From NCBI GenBank assembly GCA_018223085.1, contig JAAEZB010000024.1:1-40032 (forward strand): a DNA stretch of 40,032 nt, written 5' to 3'. Below, one piece after another: positions 8,194-16,009 of this stretch (the stretch's first letter is position 1; each line of letters begins with the position of its first letter). A program made the position numbers and the translations under genes. Origin of the DNA: Paracoccaceae bacterium (lineage in GTDB: Bacteria; Pseudomonadota; Alphaproteobacteria; Rhodobacterales; Rhodobacteraceae). A model generated the notes under the pieces. The model searched no databases. It was not told the origin of the DNA and was given only the letters and a program-made list of their open reading frames with translations.

Positions 8194-9447
8194 ATGCAAG
8201 CCCTCTGCCGCGATTGCCTGACCACGTTTGAGACCGAGGGGCGCTGTCCCTCTTGCGGAAGCCTGCGCGTGGTGCGGCACCCGGAACTCTTCGAGCTGTC
8301 CATCGCACATATGGATTGCGACGCATTCTATGCCAGCGTCGAGAAACGCGACAATCCCGACCTGCGCGACAAACCCGTCATCATCGGCGGTGGGCGGCGC
8401 GGTGTGGTGTCGACCGCCTGTTACGTGGCGCGCATTCGCGGGGTGCGATCCGCTATGCCAATGTTTCAGGCACTGAAGCTCTGCCCTGATGCCGTCGTCA
8501 TCCGCCCGCGCATGGAGGTCTATGCTACCGTCTCGCGCCAGATTCGGGCGATGATGGACGAAATGACTCCGGATGTAGAGCCGCTCTCGCTCGACGAGGC
8601 GTTTATGGACCTTTCGGGCACGGCCAAGCTCCACGGCGCGCCACCGGTGGTCATGCTCGCGCGGCTCATCAAACGGATGAAAGACGAGCTTGGCCTCTCT
8701 GGCTCAATCGGGCTTAGCCACAACAAATTCCTCGCCAAGGTTGCCTCGGACCTCGAAAAACCACGTGGGTTTTCCGTCATTGGGAAGGCCGAGACGGCAG
8801 ATTTTCTGCGCGATAAACCGGTGCGGATGATCTGGGGCGTGGGTAGCGCGACGCAAGCGGCCCTTGACCGGGCGGGCATTCATACCTTTGCCGATCTCCT
8901 GCGCTGGGACGAACGCGACCTGACGGCACGGTTTGGATCAATGGGGACACGGCTCTGGCATCTGGCGCGGGGCGAAGACCGGCGGCGCGTTTCGGCCAAT
9001 GCGCCGATGAAGTCGATCTCCAACGAAACGACTTTTTTCGAGGATACCGGCAACACGGATATCCTTGATGGGCATCTCTGGCGTATGGCAGAAAAGGTTT
9101 CGGATCGCGCCAAGGCCAAAGGGAAAGCCGGGCGCGTGGTCACGCTCAAGCTCAAGCGGGCCGATCACAGCCTGATTTCACGACGGATTGCCCTTCGAGA
9201 TGCGACGCAGATGGCCGATACGCTCTATCGTGAGGCCCGTGCCCTGTTCGATCAGGTCGGCAATCAGGGGCCCTATCGCCTCCTTGGTGTCGGCCTTTCC
9301 GATCTCGTGCCCGACGATGCGGCGGACCTTTCGGGCGACCTTCTGGACCCCCAAGCCGCACAACGGCGCAAGGCCGAGCGCGCCACGGACGAGATTCGCA
9401 AGAAGTTCGGAAGCGACGCAATCCTCAAAGGACGGTCGATGCGCTGA
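8194..9447 (+). CDS. dinB: DNA polymerase IV with an N-terminal four-cysteine finger
   Basis: A 417-residue Y-family translesion polymerase. The palm motifs are AHMDCDAFYASVE (Asp41 and Asp43) and LSLDEAFMDL (Asp134, Glu135), giving the three metal-binding acidic residues. The helix-hairpin-helix thumb is at about 215-250 (IWGVGSATQAALDRAGI) and the little finger at about 275-385. About 30 residues precede the normal start and carry Cys5-x2-Cys8 and Cys18-x2-Cys21, which looks like a small zinc ribbon; E. coli DinB lacks this. No obvious beta-clamp motif is seen at the very C-terminus. No LexA box is obvious in the 27-base gap after pyrF, so co-transcription with pyrF is likely. Confidence 0.95.
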   Translation: MQALCRDCLTTFETEGRCPSCGSLRVVRHPELFELSIAHMDCDAFYASVEKRDNPDLRDKPVIIGGGRRGVVSTACYVARIRGVRSAMPMFQALKLCPDAVVIRPRMEVYATVSRQIRAMMDEMTPDVEPLSLDEAFMDLSGTAKLHGAPPVVMLARLIKRMKDELGLSGSIGLSHNKFLAKVASDLEKPRGFSVIGKAETADFLRDKPVRMIWGVGSATQAALDRAGIHTFADLLRWDERDLTARFGSMGTRLWHLARGEDRRRVSANAPMKSISNETTFFEDTGNTDILDGHLWRMAEKVSDRAKAKGKAGRVVTLKLKRADHSLISRRIALRDATQMADTLYREARALFDQVGNQGPYRLLGVGLSDLVPDDAADLSGDLLDPQAAQRRKAERATDEIRKKFGSDAILKGRSMR

Positions 9448-9449
9448 CC

Positions 9450-10310
9450 TTACTCTGCCGCGAGGCGCTGACGCGGCAGGCCGATGGCGACGATCTCGGC
9501 CACCACGGTTTCAATCAGAGCTTTGAAAGTGTCGAAATTGCCATTGGGGCAAATTCTTTGTTCATCAAGATAGAGCGCGCGGTCGATCTCGATCTGGACC
9601 GCATGTTGTTTACGCGCGGGGCGGCCATAATGGCGCGTGACATAGGCCCCGGCAAAGGGCGTATTGCGCGCCACACGCAGCCCTGCCCCGGCAAAGATGT
9701 CCTCGATCCGATCTACGATGTCGCCCTCGGCCGACGCGCCAAAGCGATCCCCAAGCACAATATCGGGGCGCGGCTGACCAGAGCGCACCACGCTATTGAC
9801 CGCCTCATGCGGCATGGAATGGCAATCAATGAGAATCGCACGCCCAAAAATCGCACGCGACTCCTCAAGAAGCGCCTGCAACTGGCGATGATAGGGTCGC
9901 CAATAGGTCTCGATTCGGGCCTCGGCCTCGGACAGGGGCATCTTGCCGTCGTAAATTGGCCGCCCGTTGGACACCACGCGGGGAATCACTCCAAGCCCCG
10001 AAGCAACGCGCGGATTGTGCCCCGCCTTGGGCACGCCACGGATCAAGGCCGGGTCAAGCTCGCTCGCATCGCGGTTGAGATCAAGAAAGGCGCGCGGCGC
10101 CCCGGCCACAAGCAACGGCGCCCCATAACGCGGCACAGAGTCAAAAAGCCTATCTACAAGCGCATCTTCGGAGCTACGTATCGTATGTGCATCCAAAAGC
10201 GAGCGCCGCACGAACCACTCCGGGTAGTCGCAGGCGCTATGAGGCGAGGCGAAAACCACGCAGGAGGTCCGCTCGGAAGGCTCTAAAAGGGTAAAGGGGC
10301 GTTTGGGCAT
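9450..10310 (-). CDS. N-formylglutamate amidohydrolase family protein
   Basis: A 286-residue metal-dependent amidohydrolase that would release formate from N-formyl-glutamate or a related N-formyl compound, as in the histidine-degradation side branch. Family motifs are ASPHSACDYP near the N-terminus, LDLNRDASELD, and LIDCHSMP, which supply the metal-binding His/Glu/Asp residues. Further conserved blocks are YWRPYHRQL and VQIEIDRALYLDE. A longer frame exists upstream, but the ATG at 10310 has AGGAG seven bases away and begins the conserved region, so it is chosen. No other hut gene is nearby, so the true substrate is uncertain. It converges with dinB with only two bases between stop codons. 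Confidence 0.9.
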   Translation of the reverse strand: MPKRPFTLLEPSERTSCVVFASPHSACDYPEWFVRRSLLDAHTIRSSEDALVDRLFDSVPRYGAPLLVAGAPRAFLDLNRDASELDPALIRGVPKAGHNPRVASGLGVIPRVVSNGRPIYDGKMPLSEAEARIETYWRPYHRQLQALLEESRAIFGRAILIDCHSMPHEAVNSVVRSGQPRPDIVLGDRFGASAEGDIVDRIEDIFAGAGLRVARNTPFAGAYVTRHYGRPARKQHAVQIEIDRALYLDEQRICPNGNFDTFKALIETVVAEIVAIGLPRQRLAAE

Positions 10311-10403
10311 CGTCACTCCTGATCGGAAAAAATATAACGCGAAAAAGAAAGGAACCAAAAGCCCTTGAACCCTGTCGCGATTCCTTTTAAAGACCCCGCT
10401 ACC

Positions 10404-10437
10404 GGCGCGGATTTCCGCGCCCCCTTTTATTAGGGGG
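10404..10437. other. Two overlapping, mutually exclusive hairpins upstream of tRNA-Val
   Basis: GGCGCGGA (10404-10411) pairs with TCCGCGCC (10414-10421), and CCCCC (10420-10424) can instead pair with GGGGG (10433-10437) around TTTTATTA. The two structures share bases. The element lies in the spacer between the divergent amidohydrolase start and tRNA-Val. It could be a relic terminator or a leader structure. Confidence 0.4.
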
Positions 10438-10460
10438 TAAGAATTCCCGTTGGCCATAGT

Positions 10461-10535
10461 GGGCGATTAGCTCAGCGGTAGAGCACTTCGTTGACATCGA
10501 AGGGGTCACAAGTTCGATCCTTGTATCGCCCACCA
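10461..10535 (+). tRNA. tRNA-Val (anticodon GAC), CCA encoded
   Basis: The cloverleaf is complete. The acceptor stem is GGGCGAT/ATCGCCC and the D arm GCTCAGCGGTAGAGC. The anticodon stem CTTCG/CGAAG encloses TTGACAT, giving anticodon GAC. The T arm is ACAAG-TTCGATC-CTTGT and the 3' end ACCA is encoded. GAC reads GUC and GUU valine codons. Confidence 0.96.
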
Positions 10536-10608
10536 TTCTATTCACCGCTCCCATATGGGGGTGCCCGTTCAACCCGGCGCATGTCGCGCCAAATTGAGGA
10601 GAAGACCC

Positions 10609-10734
10609 ATGAAGGTCAAGAACTCGCTCCGCTCGCTGAAGCAGCGTCACCGCGACTGCCGTGTTGTGCGCCGCAAGGGCCGCGTTTACGTCATCAACAA
10701 GACTCAGCGCCGCTTCAAGGCTCGTCAGGGCTAA
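10609..10734 (+). CDS. rpmJ: 50S ribosomal protein L36, zinc-free type
   Basis: A 41-residue, highly basic ribosomal protein ([20 protein letters not shown], then [10 protein letters not shown], ending FKARQG). It is the L36 form that lacks the zinc-binding Cys/His set: only one cysteine remains, at residue 17. This form works without zinc. GAGGAGAAG lies just upstream of the ATG, and a strong terminator follows 27 bases after the stop, so it forms a short transcription unit on its own or with the upstream tRNA. Confidence 0.95.
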   Translation: MKVKNSLRSLKQRHRDCRVVRRKGRVYVINKTQRRFKARQG

Positions 10735-10760
10735 TTGCCCGACACCTTAGCGATCCGATG

Positions 10761-10787
10761 AAAGCCGCCCCTTGAGGCGGCTTTTTT
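10761..10787 (+). terminator. Terminator of rpmJ
   Basis: AAAGCCGCC (10761-10769) pairs with GGCGGCTTT (10776-10784) around a 6-base loop and is followed by a T run ending at 10787. It also separates rpmJ from the convergent repeat-protein gene. Confidence 0.92.
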
Positions 10788-10802
10788 CATGCTTAAAGGC
10801 TT

Positions 10803-12173
10803 TTAGCGTTCAGGCTGAAGCTGTGCGCCAAGCCAGGGATCGACAAACCCTGTCGGCCGCTTGCCAAGCTTTCTTTGAAGCGCGCGAATTGCGTCGCGGG
10901 TCTTGGCATCGAAATCGCCATCGTAACGCCCCGGCGCATAACCGAGTCGGCGCAGCGCCGCGACAATTTCCCGGGCCCGACCCGGCATTTGCCCGGCAAG
11001 ATACTCCGCCTCGATTCGGCGTGCATTGGCCAATTCTTCACCCACCAGAGGGCGGTTCAGAAGAGCCGTGATCCGCGCCCGCGCTTCGGCAATGAAACGA
11101 CCGCGTGGGAAATGCGACAGGTAAGATTGATAGGCAACGATGGTGTCGCGGCTCTGCGCCGCCCGCCATGCTTCACGGTCCTGGCGCTCTCGGTCTGCGC
11201 GATCGCGGTCATCCTCAATCCGGCGCAGGGCGCGGCGCGCCTCATCCGCATGAAGCCCGTCAGGATAGCGTCTCAGGTAACGGCGCAAACCTTCCTCGGT
11301 TCCGCCCGCCCCCGTTTCACGCCAGAAGGCATTGTCACGACGGGCCTCTTCGCGCTCATAACGTTGCAATGCGCGGCGTGCTTCGTCTGCATGAAGCCCA
11401 TCAGGGTAGTGACGCAGGTAACGACGCAAGCCGGCTTCAGAGCCATCGGCACCCGTCTCGCGCCAGAAGGCATGATCGCGGCGGGCGTCCTGCCCCCCTT
11501 CGATACGGCGTAGCGCCTCGCGGGCCTCTGCGGCATGGAGACCGTTAGGATATATACGCAGGTAGCGACGCAAACCGTCCTCTGTGCCATCCGCACCAGT
11601 TTCACGCCAATAGGCGTGATCGCGACGAGCTTCTTCGGTGCGGTCATCCTCCGCCTCTATTCGGCGAATCATACGACGAGCCTCAGCGGCGTGAATCCCG
11701 CTCGGGTAACGGCTTAGATATCGGCGCAGGTCTGCAAGGCGGCCAGAGGCCCCTGTTGCCTGCCAGAACCGCTCATCCGCGCGGCGGGTCTCATTGTCCC
11801 GGCGCTCGCGTTCGCTACGTGCCTGCGCTTCGAGGCGCTGCACTTGTCTTTGGTTCAGATAGCCGGTGCTCGCGCCAGTTCCGCCCCAACTACGTTGCCA
11901 AGCGGCGATTGCGCCACGTGTGCGGCTTCCGAAAACGCCATCGGCTGCGCCAGCGTTGAAGCCGAGGAGATTGAGATTGGCCTGAATCGCGCGGCGTTGA
12001 GCCGAAGAAAGATGCAAGTCGCGCTCAATCAGTTTTGCCGGGCGCTGGGTAAAGACGCGGTGTTCGGTCTGCAATGGCGCCGCCACGACCGGGCCGGGCG
12101 TCGAAACCGCCCCGACACTTGGGCCAGCTGCAATAACAAATCCGAGTGAAGCCAAAATCGCTTTGCGTGTCAT
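10803..12173 (-). CDS. Exported protein with two peptidoglycan-binding domains and tandem YLxxYPxGxHxxEA repeats
   Basis: A 456-residue protein with a signal-like N-terminus (about 1-32). It has a peptidoglycan-binding-type 1 domain at about 53-113 (QANLNLLGFNAGAADGVFG) and a second at about 401-450 (LRRLGYAPGRYDGDFDAKT). Between them are five copies of a helical repeat of about 38 residues, spaced 47-52 residues apart. The core pattern is FWRETGADG, then GLRRYLRxYPDGLHADEARRAL, starting near residues 136, 188, 236, 283 and 335; the last copy is the most divergent. The linkers are rich in Arg/Glu/Asp. No enzymatic motif is visible, so a cell-wall-anchored binding or scaffold role is inferred. 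The start at 12173 has GGGAGGG upstream and is preferred over the longer frame. Confidence 0.8.
   Translation of the reverse strand: MTRKAILASLGFVIAAGPSVGAVSTPGPVVAAPLQTEHRVFTQRPAKLIERDLHLSSAQRRAIQANLNLLGFNAGAADGVFGSRTRGAIAAWQRSWGGTGASTGYLNQRQVQRLEAQARSERERRDNETRRADERFWQATGASGRLADLRRYLSRYPSGIHAAEARRMIRRIEAEDDRTEEARRDHAYWRETGADGTEDGLRRYLRIYPNGLHAAEAREALRRIEGGQDARRDHAFWRETGADGSEAGLRRYLRHYPDGLHADEARRALQRYEREEARRDNAFWRETGAGGTEEGLRRYLRRYPDGLHADEARRALRRIEDDRDRADRERQDREAWRAAQSRDTIVAYQSYLSHFPRGRFIAEARARITALLNRPLVGEELANARRIEAEYLAGQMPGRAREIVAALRRLGYAPGRYDGDFDAKTRDAIRALQRKLGKRPTGFVDPWLGAQLQPER
11061..11768 (-). repeat. Coding tandem repeats, five copies with a period of about 141-156 bp
   Basis: The DNA encodes five successive helical repeats inside the peptidoglycan-binding protein. 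The three central copies are very similar at the protein level (WRETGADGTEDGLRRYLR, WRETGADGSEAGLRRYLR, WRETGAGGTEEGLRRYLR). This suggests relatively recent duplication, and copy number may vary between strains. Confidence 0.8.
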
Positions 12174-12294
12174 GAAACCCTCCCAGGAACCTGCGCGCTT
12201 TATACTACCATAGCCTAACGCGGATGTTCCGGGGGAAACCAGATCAAAGCTTCCCGTGCGACAAGGCGCGCGAAACCCTGCCACCGACAAAAAG

Positions 12295-12329
12295 AAACCC
12301 GCCGCGCCGGGAGGACGGCGGGCGGGTTT
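12295..12329 (-). terminator. Terminator of the paaK-like gene (end of the acs-liv cluster)
   Basis: On the minus strand AAACCCGCC pairs with GGCGGGTTT, with a G/C-rich inner loop that can fold further, followed by TTTCTTTTT past 12295. It lies about 20 bases after the stop codon of the ligase gene. Confidence 0.8.
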
Positions 12330-12347
12330 TCACGCGGAGGAGACGGA

Positions 12348-13568
12348 TTAGTCGTATTTGCGTTGATCTTCGATCACGATGCCGTCCTTGGGCAGGCTAT
12401 CGGGGGCGACGATCTCGATCTTGCCCTTGAGCTTGAGCGTGTCGGCCACCGACGCGCCATAGATCGCCGCATCGCCAGCAGTCGATTCGATCTGCACGGT
12501 CATAACGTCCATCTCGCCTTCACGGGTGGCAATGACGCGTGCCTTAGAGACCTCATCATGCTTGGCGACAAGCTGCGCGACCTGCTCGGGGCGCACGAAC
12601 ATACCTTTGATCTTGGCGGTCTGATCGGCGCGCCCCATCCAGCCCTTGATCCGCATGTTGGTGCGGCCACAGGGGCTTTCGCCCGCCATAACGGCAGACA
12701 GGTCGCCCGTGGCAAAACGGATGAGCGGGTAATCGGGGTTGAACGTCGTGACCAAAACCTCGCCGACCTCGCCGGGCGCGACCGGGGTGCCGGTGCCGGG
12801 GGTGACGATCTCGATCAACACGCCTTCATCAACGATCATGCCTTCCATCGCCTCGGATTCATAAGCAACCGAGCCAAGATCGGCAGTGCCATAGCCCTGA
12901 AGACATTGGATACCGCGATCAGCATATTCCTGACGCAGGGATGGGAAAAGCGCGCCACCGCCAACAATGGCCTTGGTGATCTTGAGCGTCTCGCCCATCT
13001 CATCGGCCTTATCGAGGATAATCTTGAGGTAATCGGGCGTCCCGGCATAGGCGGTCGTGCCGATATCGGCAGCGGCGCGCACCTGAAGCTCGGTCTGGCC
13101 AATGCCTGCGGGCAGGACCTTGGCGCCGACAGCGCGTGCACCGCTTTCGAACATGATCCCCGCCGGGGTCAGATGATAGGCGAAGCAGTTGTGAACGATG
13201 TCCTCGGACCCGATCCCGGCGGCATGCAGAGCACGGCCAAAGCGGAACCAATCCTTGGAGCTGCTACCCGGCTCATAGATCGGTCCGGGCGACTGGAACA
13301 CATGCGAGATGCCCTGGCTGCTCATATCGGCAAAGCCGCCAAGCGGCGGATTGGCCTTTTGCGCCGCGCCGATCTCAGACTTGCGCAGCACCGGTAACGA
13401 CACAAGATCCTCCACGCGCGTGATCTTGGCTGGGTCCACATCGGCAAAGGCCTCTGCATAACCCGGCAGCGCCTTGGCGCGAGCGATCTGCTCTGGCAGG
13501 GCCTTGGCGATGTCTGCCGCGCGGGCCTCGGCCGAACGCGTTTCAAGGTCGTCGAAATACTGGCTCAT
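12348..13568 (-). CDS. PaaK-like (phenylacetate-CoA ligase family) protein with degenerate nucleotide loop
   Basis: A 406-residue member of the phenylacetate-CoA ligase branch of ANL enzymes, which activate carboxylic acids by adenylation and CoA transfer. Conserved blocks are present: LQGYGTADLGSVAYESE (about 223-239, motif A5), LIRFATGDLSAV (282-293, A7), GRADQTAKIKGMFVRPEQV (312-330, A8) and a C-terminal DQRKYD with Lys404. The Ser/Thr/Gly-rich loop that holds the ATP phosphates (SSGTTGKPT in PaaK) is replaced by FQSPGPIYEPGSS at 91-103, which is odd. It may be a non-canonical ligase or a binding or regulatory paralogue. The start has GAGGAC upstream. It is the last gene of the cluster, 182 bases after livF, so it may also have its own promoter. 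Confidence 0.82.
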   Translation of the reverse strand: MSQYFDDLETRSAEARAADIAKALPEQIARAKALPGYAEAFADVDPAKITRVEDLVSLPVLRKSEIGAAQKANPPLGGFADMSSQGISHVFQSPGPIYEPGSSSKDWFRFGRALHAAGIGSEDIVHNCFAYHLTPAGIMFESGARAVGAKVLPAGIGQTELQVRAAADIGTTAYAGTPDYLKIILDKADEMGETLKITKAIVGGGALFPSLRQEYADRGIQCLQGYGTADLGSVAYESEAMEGMIVDEGVLIEIVTPGTGTPVAPGEVGEVLVTTFNPDYPLIRFATGDLSAVMAGESPCGRTNMRIKGWMGRADQTAKIKGMFVRPEQVAQLVAKHDEVSKARVIATREGEMDVMTVQIESTAGDAAIYGASVADTLKLKGKIEIVAPDSLPKDGIVIEDQRKYD

Positions 13569-13750
13569 CAGGCCGTCCTCTTCATCTGCACCAGCCCATT
13601 CACGCGGGCCGTTCCAAGCCGTCCGGGTCTCCCCTCGGGCGTAGCTCTCTCGGGAACGGGGCGGCACCCTATTCCTGATTATGTCTTGATCGTGTCAGGC
13701 GTGAGGGCCAAATAGCTTGGGCGGTTATCCGGCCTCCCACGATCTTGAAA

Positions 13751-14569
13751 TCAGCTCAGCCAACGTTTGCGGCGGCGGTAGGACCGCACGTCGCGGAAGG
13801 ATTTGCGGCCATCGTCGGACATGCCGAGGTAGAATTCCTTCACGTCTGGATTTTCGCGCAGATCGGCAGCAGGGCCGTCCATCACAATGCGGCCGCTTTC
13901 GAGGATGTACCCATAATGGGCATAGCGCAGCGCCACGTTGGTGTTCTGCTCGGCCAGAAGGAAGGTCACGCCTTCGTTCTCATTGAGGCTTTTGACGATG
14001 CCAAAGATCTCTTCCACAAGCTGCGGCGCGAGACCCATCGACGGTTCATCAAGAAGAATCGTCTCGGGCTTGGACATGAGCGCGCGGCCAATGGCGACCA
14101 TCTGCTGCTCACCGCCCGAGGTATAGCCAGCCTGCGATTTGCGGCGTTCGCGCAGGCGGGGGAAATATTCATAGACCATCTCGAGATCGCGGGCGACCTC
14201 GGCCCCGGAGCGGGTATAGGCGCCGGTGAGAAGGTTCTCTTCAACGGTCAGGTGTTCGAAGCAATGACGCCCTTCCATGACCTGGATAACGCCTTTCTTC
14301 ACGAGCCCTGCAGGATCAAGTCCTTCCAAACGTTCACCACGGTAGTGGATGGACCCCTTGGTCACCTCGCCGCGCTCCGATTGGAGCAGGCTGGAGATCG
14401 CCTTGAGCGTCGTGGTCTTGCCAGCACCGTTGCCGCCAAGAAGCGCGGTGATCCCGCCCTTGGGCACCGAAAGGCTAACCCCTTTCAGCACGAGGATCAC
14501 GTGGTTGTAGATAACCTCGATGTTGTTGACCTCGAGAAGGGCCTCTTCAGTGTGACCAGCGTCGAGCAT
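13751..14569 (-). CDS. Branched-chain-amino-acid-type ABC transporter ATPase, LivF-like
   Basis: A 272-residue ATPase of the HAAT (Liv) family that powers uptake with LivG. It has Walker A GGNGAGKTT at about 45-53, Q-loop VIQVMEG, signature TSGGEQQMVAIGRAL, Walker B ETILLDEPSMGL and switch histidine region LLAEQNTNVAL. The loop GGNGAGKTT and the LAPQLVEEIF segment are typical of LivF rather than LivG. The C-terminal tail is longer than usual and very basic (RSYRRRKRW). Despite the family name, the surrounding acyl-CoA ligases suggest an acid other than an amino acid as the substrate. It follows the binding-protein gene after a spacer with a strong hairpin. Confidence 0.93.
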   Translation of the reverse strand: MLDAGHTEEALLEVNNIEVIYNHVILVLKGVSLSVPKGGITALLGGNGAGKTTTLKAISSLLQSERGEVTKGSIHYRGERLEGLDPAGLVKKGVIQVMEGRHCFEHLTVEENLLTGAYTRSGAEVARDLEMVYEYFPRLRERRKSQAGYTSGGEQQMVAIGRALMSKPETILLDEPSMGLAPQLVEEIFGIVKSLNENEGVTFLLAEQNTNVALRYAHYGYILESGRIVMDGPAADLRENPDVKEFYLGMSDDGRKSFRDVRSYRRRKRWLS

Positions 14570-14598
14570 GTGCCTTGTCTTTCCTGTCGCGTTTCGGG

Positions 14599-14629
14599 TT
14601 TCCCGGCCAGCCTGAGACCGGCCGGGAAA
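14599..14629 (-). promoter_or_regulatory. 10-bp hairpin without T run between the binding-protein gene and livF
   Basis: TTTCCCGGCC (14599-14608) and GGCCGGGAAA (14620-14629) form a perfect stem around an 11-base loop. On the minus strand no T run follows, so it is not a simple terminator. It sits just after the stop codon of the periplasmic binding-protein gene. There it could protect the mRNA 3' end and keep binding-protein levels above those of downstream genes. Confidence 0.65.
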
Positions 14630-14646
14630 GTGTTACTGCCGAGTGC

Positions 14647-15927
14647 TTATTTGCACTGTGCTTCGATGTTGTTCTCAGAAGCGTAGGAGGCCGAGTCGCC
14701 TTCGATCAGACCGCCAATGACTTCGGTATCGGTCGGTTTGAAGTCCGAGATCAGCGACCAGGTCTGCGTGTCCGCATCCCACTGAGTCACACCGATGAGG
14801 CCCGGGCCACCGTGGTTGGCACAGGAAACCTTGAACGAGGGACCGAAGTTCGGCATGCCGAGGGCCGCCATTTTCTCTTCGGTGATCTCGAGGTTTTCCA
14901 TACCGTCGCGCATCATGCCCGGGGTGATGTCCTTGGTGCCGTGGATTTCCATCGCGGTTTTCGCTGCTTCTGCTGCGAGCATCGCGGCGTACATGCCACG
15001 GTTATAGAGGACGTTACCGACCTGATCGCCAGCACCGGCGGCCTTGCCTGCATCTACGACATATTTCTGCATGTCGTCGAAGACCGGGAAGTCACGGCCC
15101 ACATTGTGGAAGGTCAGAGCCTTGTAGCCGTCCGACTTGGCGCCGGAGGGGATCACGTCATGCTCTGCACCGGACCACCAGATGCCGATGAAGTTTTCCA
15201 TCGGGAAACGGATGTTCGCGGCTTCCTGAATGGCAACCTGGTTCATCACGCCCCAGCCATACATCACGACATAGTCGGGGCGCTCGCGGCGAATCTGAAG
15301 CCACTGCGACTTCTGTTCCTGACCCGGGTGGTCAACCGGCAGCAGGCTCAGCTCAAAGCCGTGCTTTTTCTGCAGCTCTTCGAGGGTACGGATCGGTTCC
15401 TTGCCATAGGCCGAGTTGTGGTAAACCAGAGCGATTTTCTTGCCCTTGATGTCGCCACCGTTGATCTCGAGCAGGTAGTTGACCGCGCCCGAAGCCCCGT
15501 TCCAGTAGTTGGCAGGGTAGTTGAAGGTGTGGCTGAACACGTCACCGTTAGCAGCCGAAGTCCGACCATAACCCATGGTGTGCATCGGGATGTCGTCTGC
15601 GGTGGTTTTCGGGATCAGCTGATAGGTGATGCCGGTCGAGAGCGGCTGATACACCAGAGCGCCTTCGCCCTTGGTCGATTCGTAGCACTCAACGCCTTTT
15701 TCGGTGTTGTAGCCGGTTTCGCATTCAATCATGCGAGTCGGAACGCCGTTGATACCGCCATCACGCTCGTTGAGCAGGGTGAAGTAGTCCGCATAACCGT
15801 CCGCGAACGGAATGCCGCCTGCGGCGTAGGGGCCGGTGCGGTAGCTGAGCGACGTGAAGGTCAGCTCGGCCATCGCCGGGGCTGCGGCCATCAGGGCTGC
15901 AACTGCAGTAATAAGTGTCTTCTTCAT
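14647..15927 (-). CDS. Periplasmic substrate-binding protein of a Liv-type ABC transporter
   Basis: A 426-residue binding protein (Peripla_BP_6 type) with a signal peptide (KKTLITAVAALMAAAPAMA, cleaved before ELTF). It captures the substrate for the LivHM channel. It shows the two-lobe alternating pattern of the family, with blocks such as GIPFADGYADYFTLLNERDGGING and KKIALVYHNSAYGKEPI. At over 400 residues it is longer than LivK and closer to binding proteins for aromatic or other organic acids. The longer upstream frame is rejected because ATG 15927 has GGGAGGA upstream and begins a clean signal peptide. It is embedded between livM and livF in the cluster. Confidence 0.92.
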   Translation of the reverse strand: MKKTLITAVAALMAAAPAMAELTFTSLSYRTGPYAAGGIPFADGYADYFTLLNERDGGINGVPTRMIECETGYNTEKGVECYESTKGEGALVYQPLSTGITYQLIPKTTADDIPMHTMGYGRTSAANGDVFSHTFNYPANYWNGASGAVNYLLEINGGDIKGKKIALVYHNSAYGKEPIRTLEELQKKHGFELSLLPVDHPGQEQKSQWLQIRRERPDYVVMYGWGVMNQVAIQEAANIRFPMENFIGIWWSGAEHDVIPSGAKSDGYKALTFHNVGRDFPVFDDMQKYVVDAGKAAGAGDQVGNVLYNRGMYAAMLAAEAAKTAMEIHGTKDITPGMMRDGMENLEITEEKMAALGMPNFGPSFKVSCANHGGPGLIGVTQWDADTQTWSLISDFKPTDTEVIGGLIEGDSASYASENNIEAQCK

Positions 15928-16009
15928 CGGGTTAATCCTCCCTTTGGTTTGTCCGATGTGTGTGTCCGGGGCCTCCTCCTGCCCCGAATAGTTTGGTCGC
16001 GGCCCCGCC

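Noticed and set aside
10399-10650. 83-residue minus-strand frame containing [13 protein letters not shown]
   Set aside because: It is the reverse complement of tRNA-Val and its surroundings. Such peptides are a well-known false annotation over tRNA genes.
13569-13750. Possible separate gene or terminator between livF and the PaaK-like gene
   Set aside because: No coding frame with family-like content and no convincing terminator hairpin were seen; it may hold a promoter, but no consensus element stood out.
15967-15986. CGGGGC..GCCCCG stem between livM and the binding-protein gene
   Set aside because: A 6-bp GC stem with no T run is common by chance in such DNA, so I give it no function.
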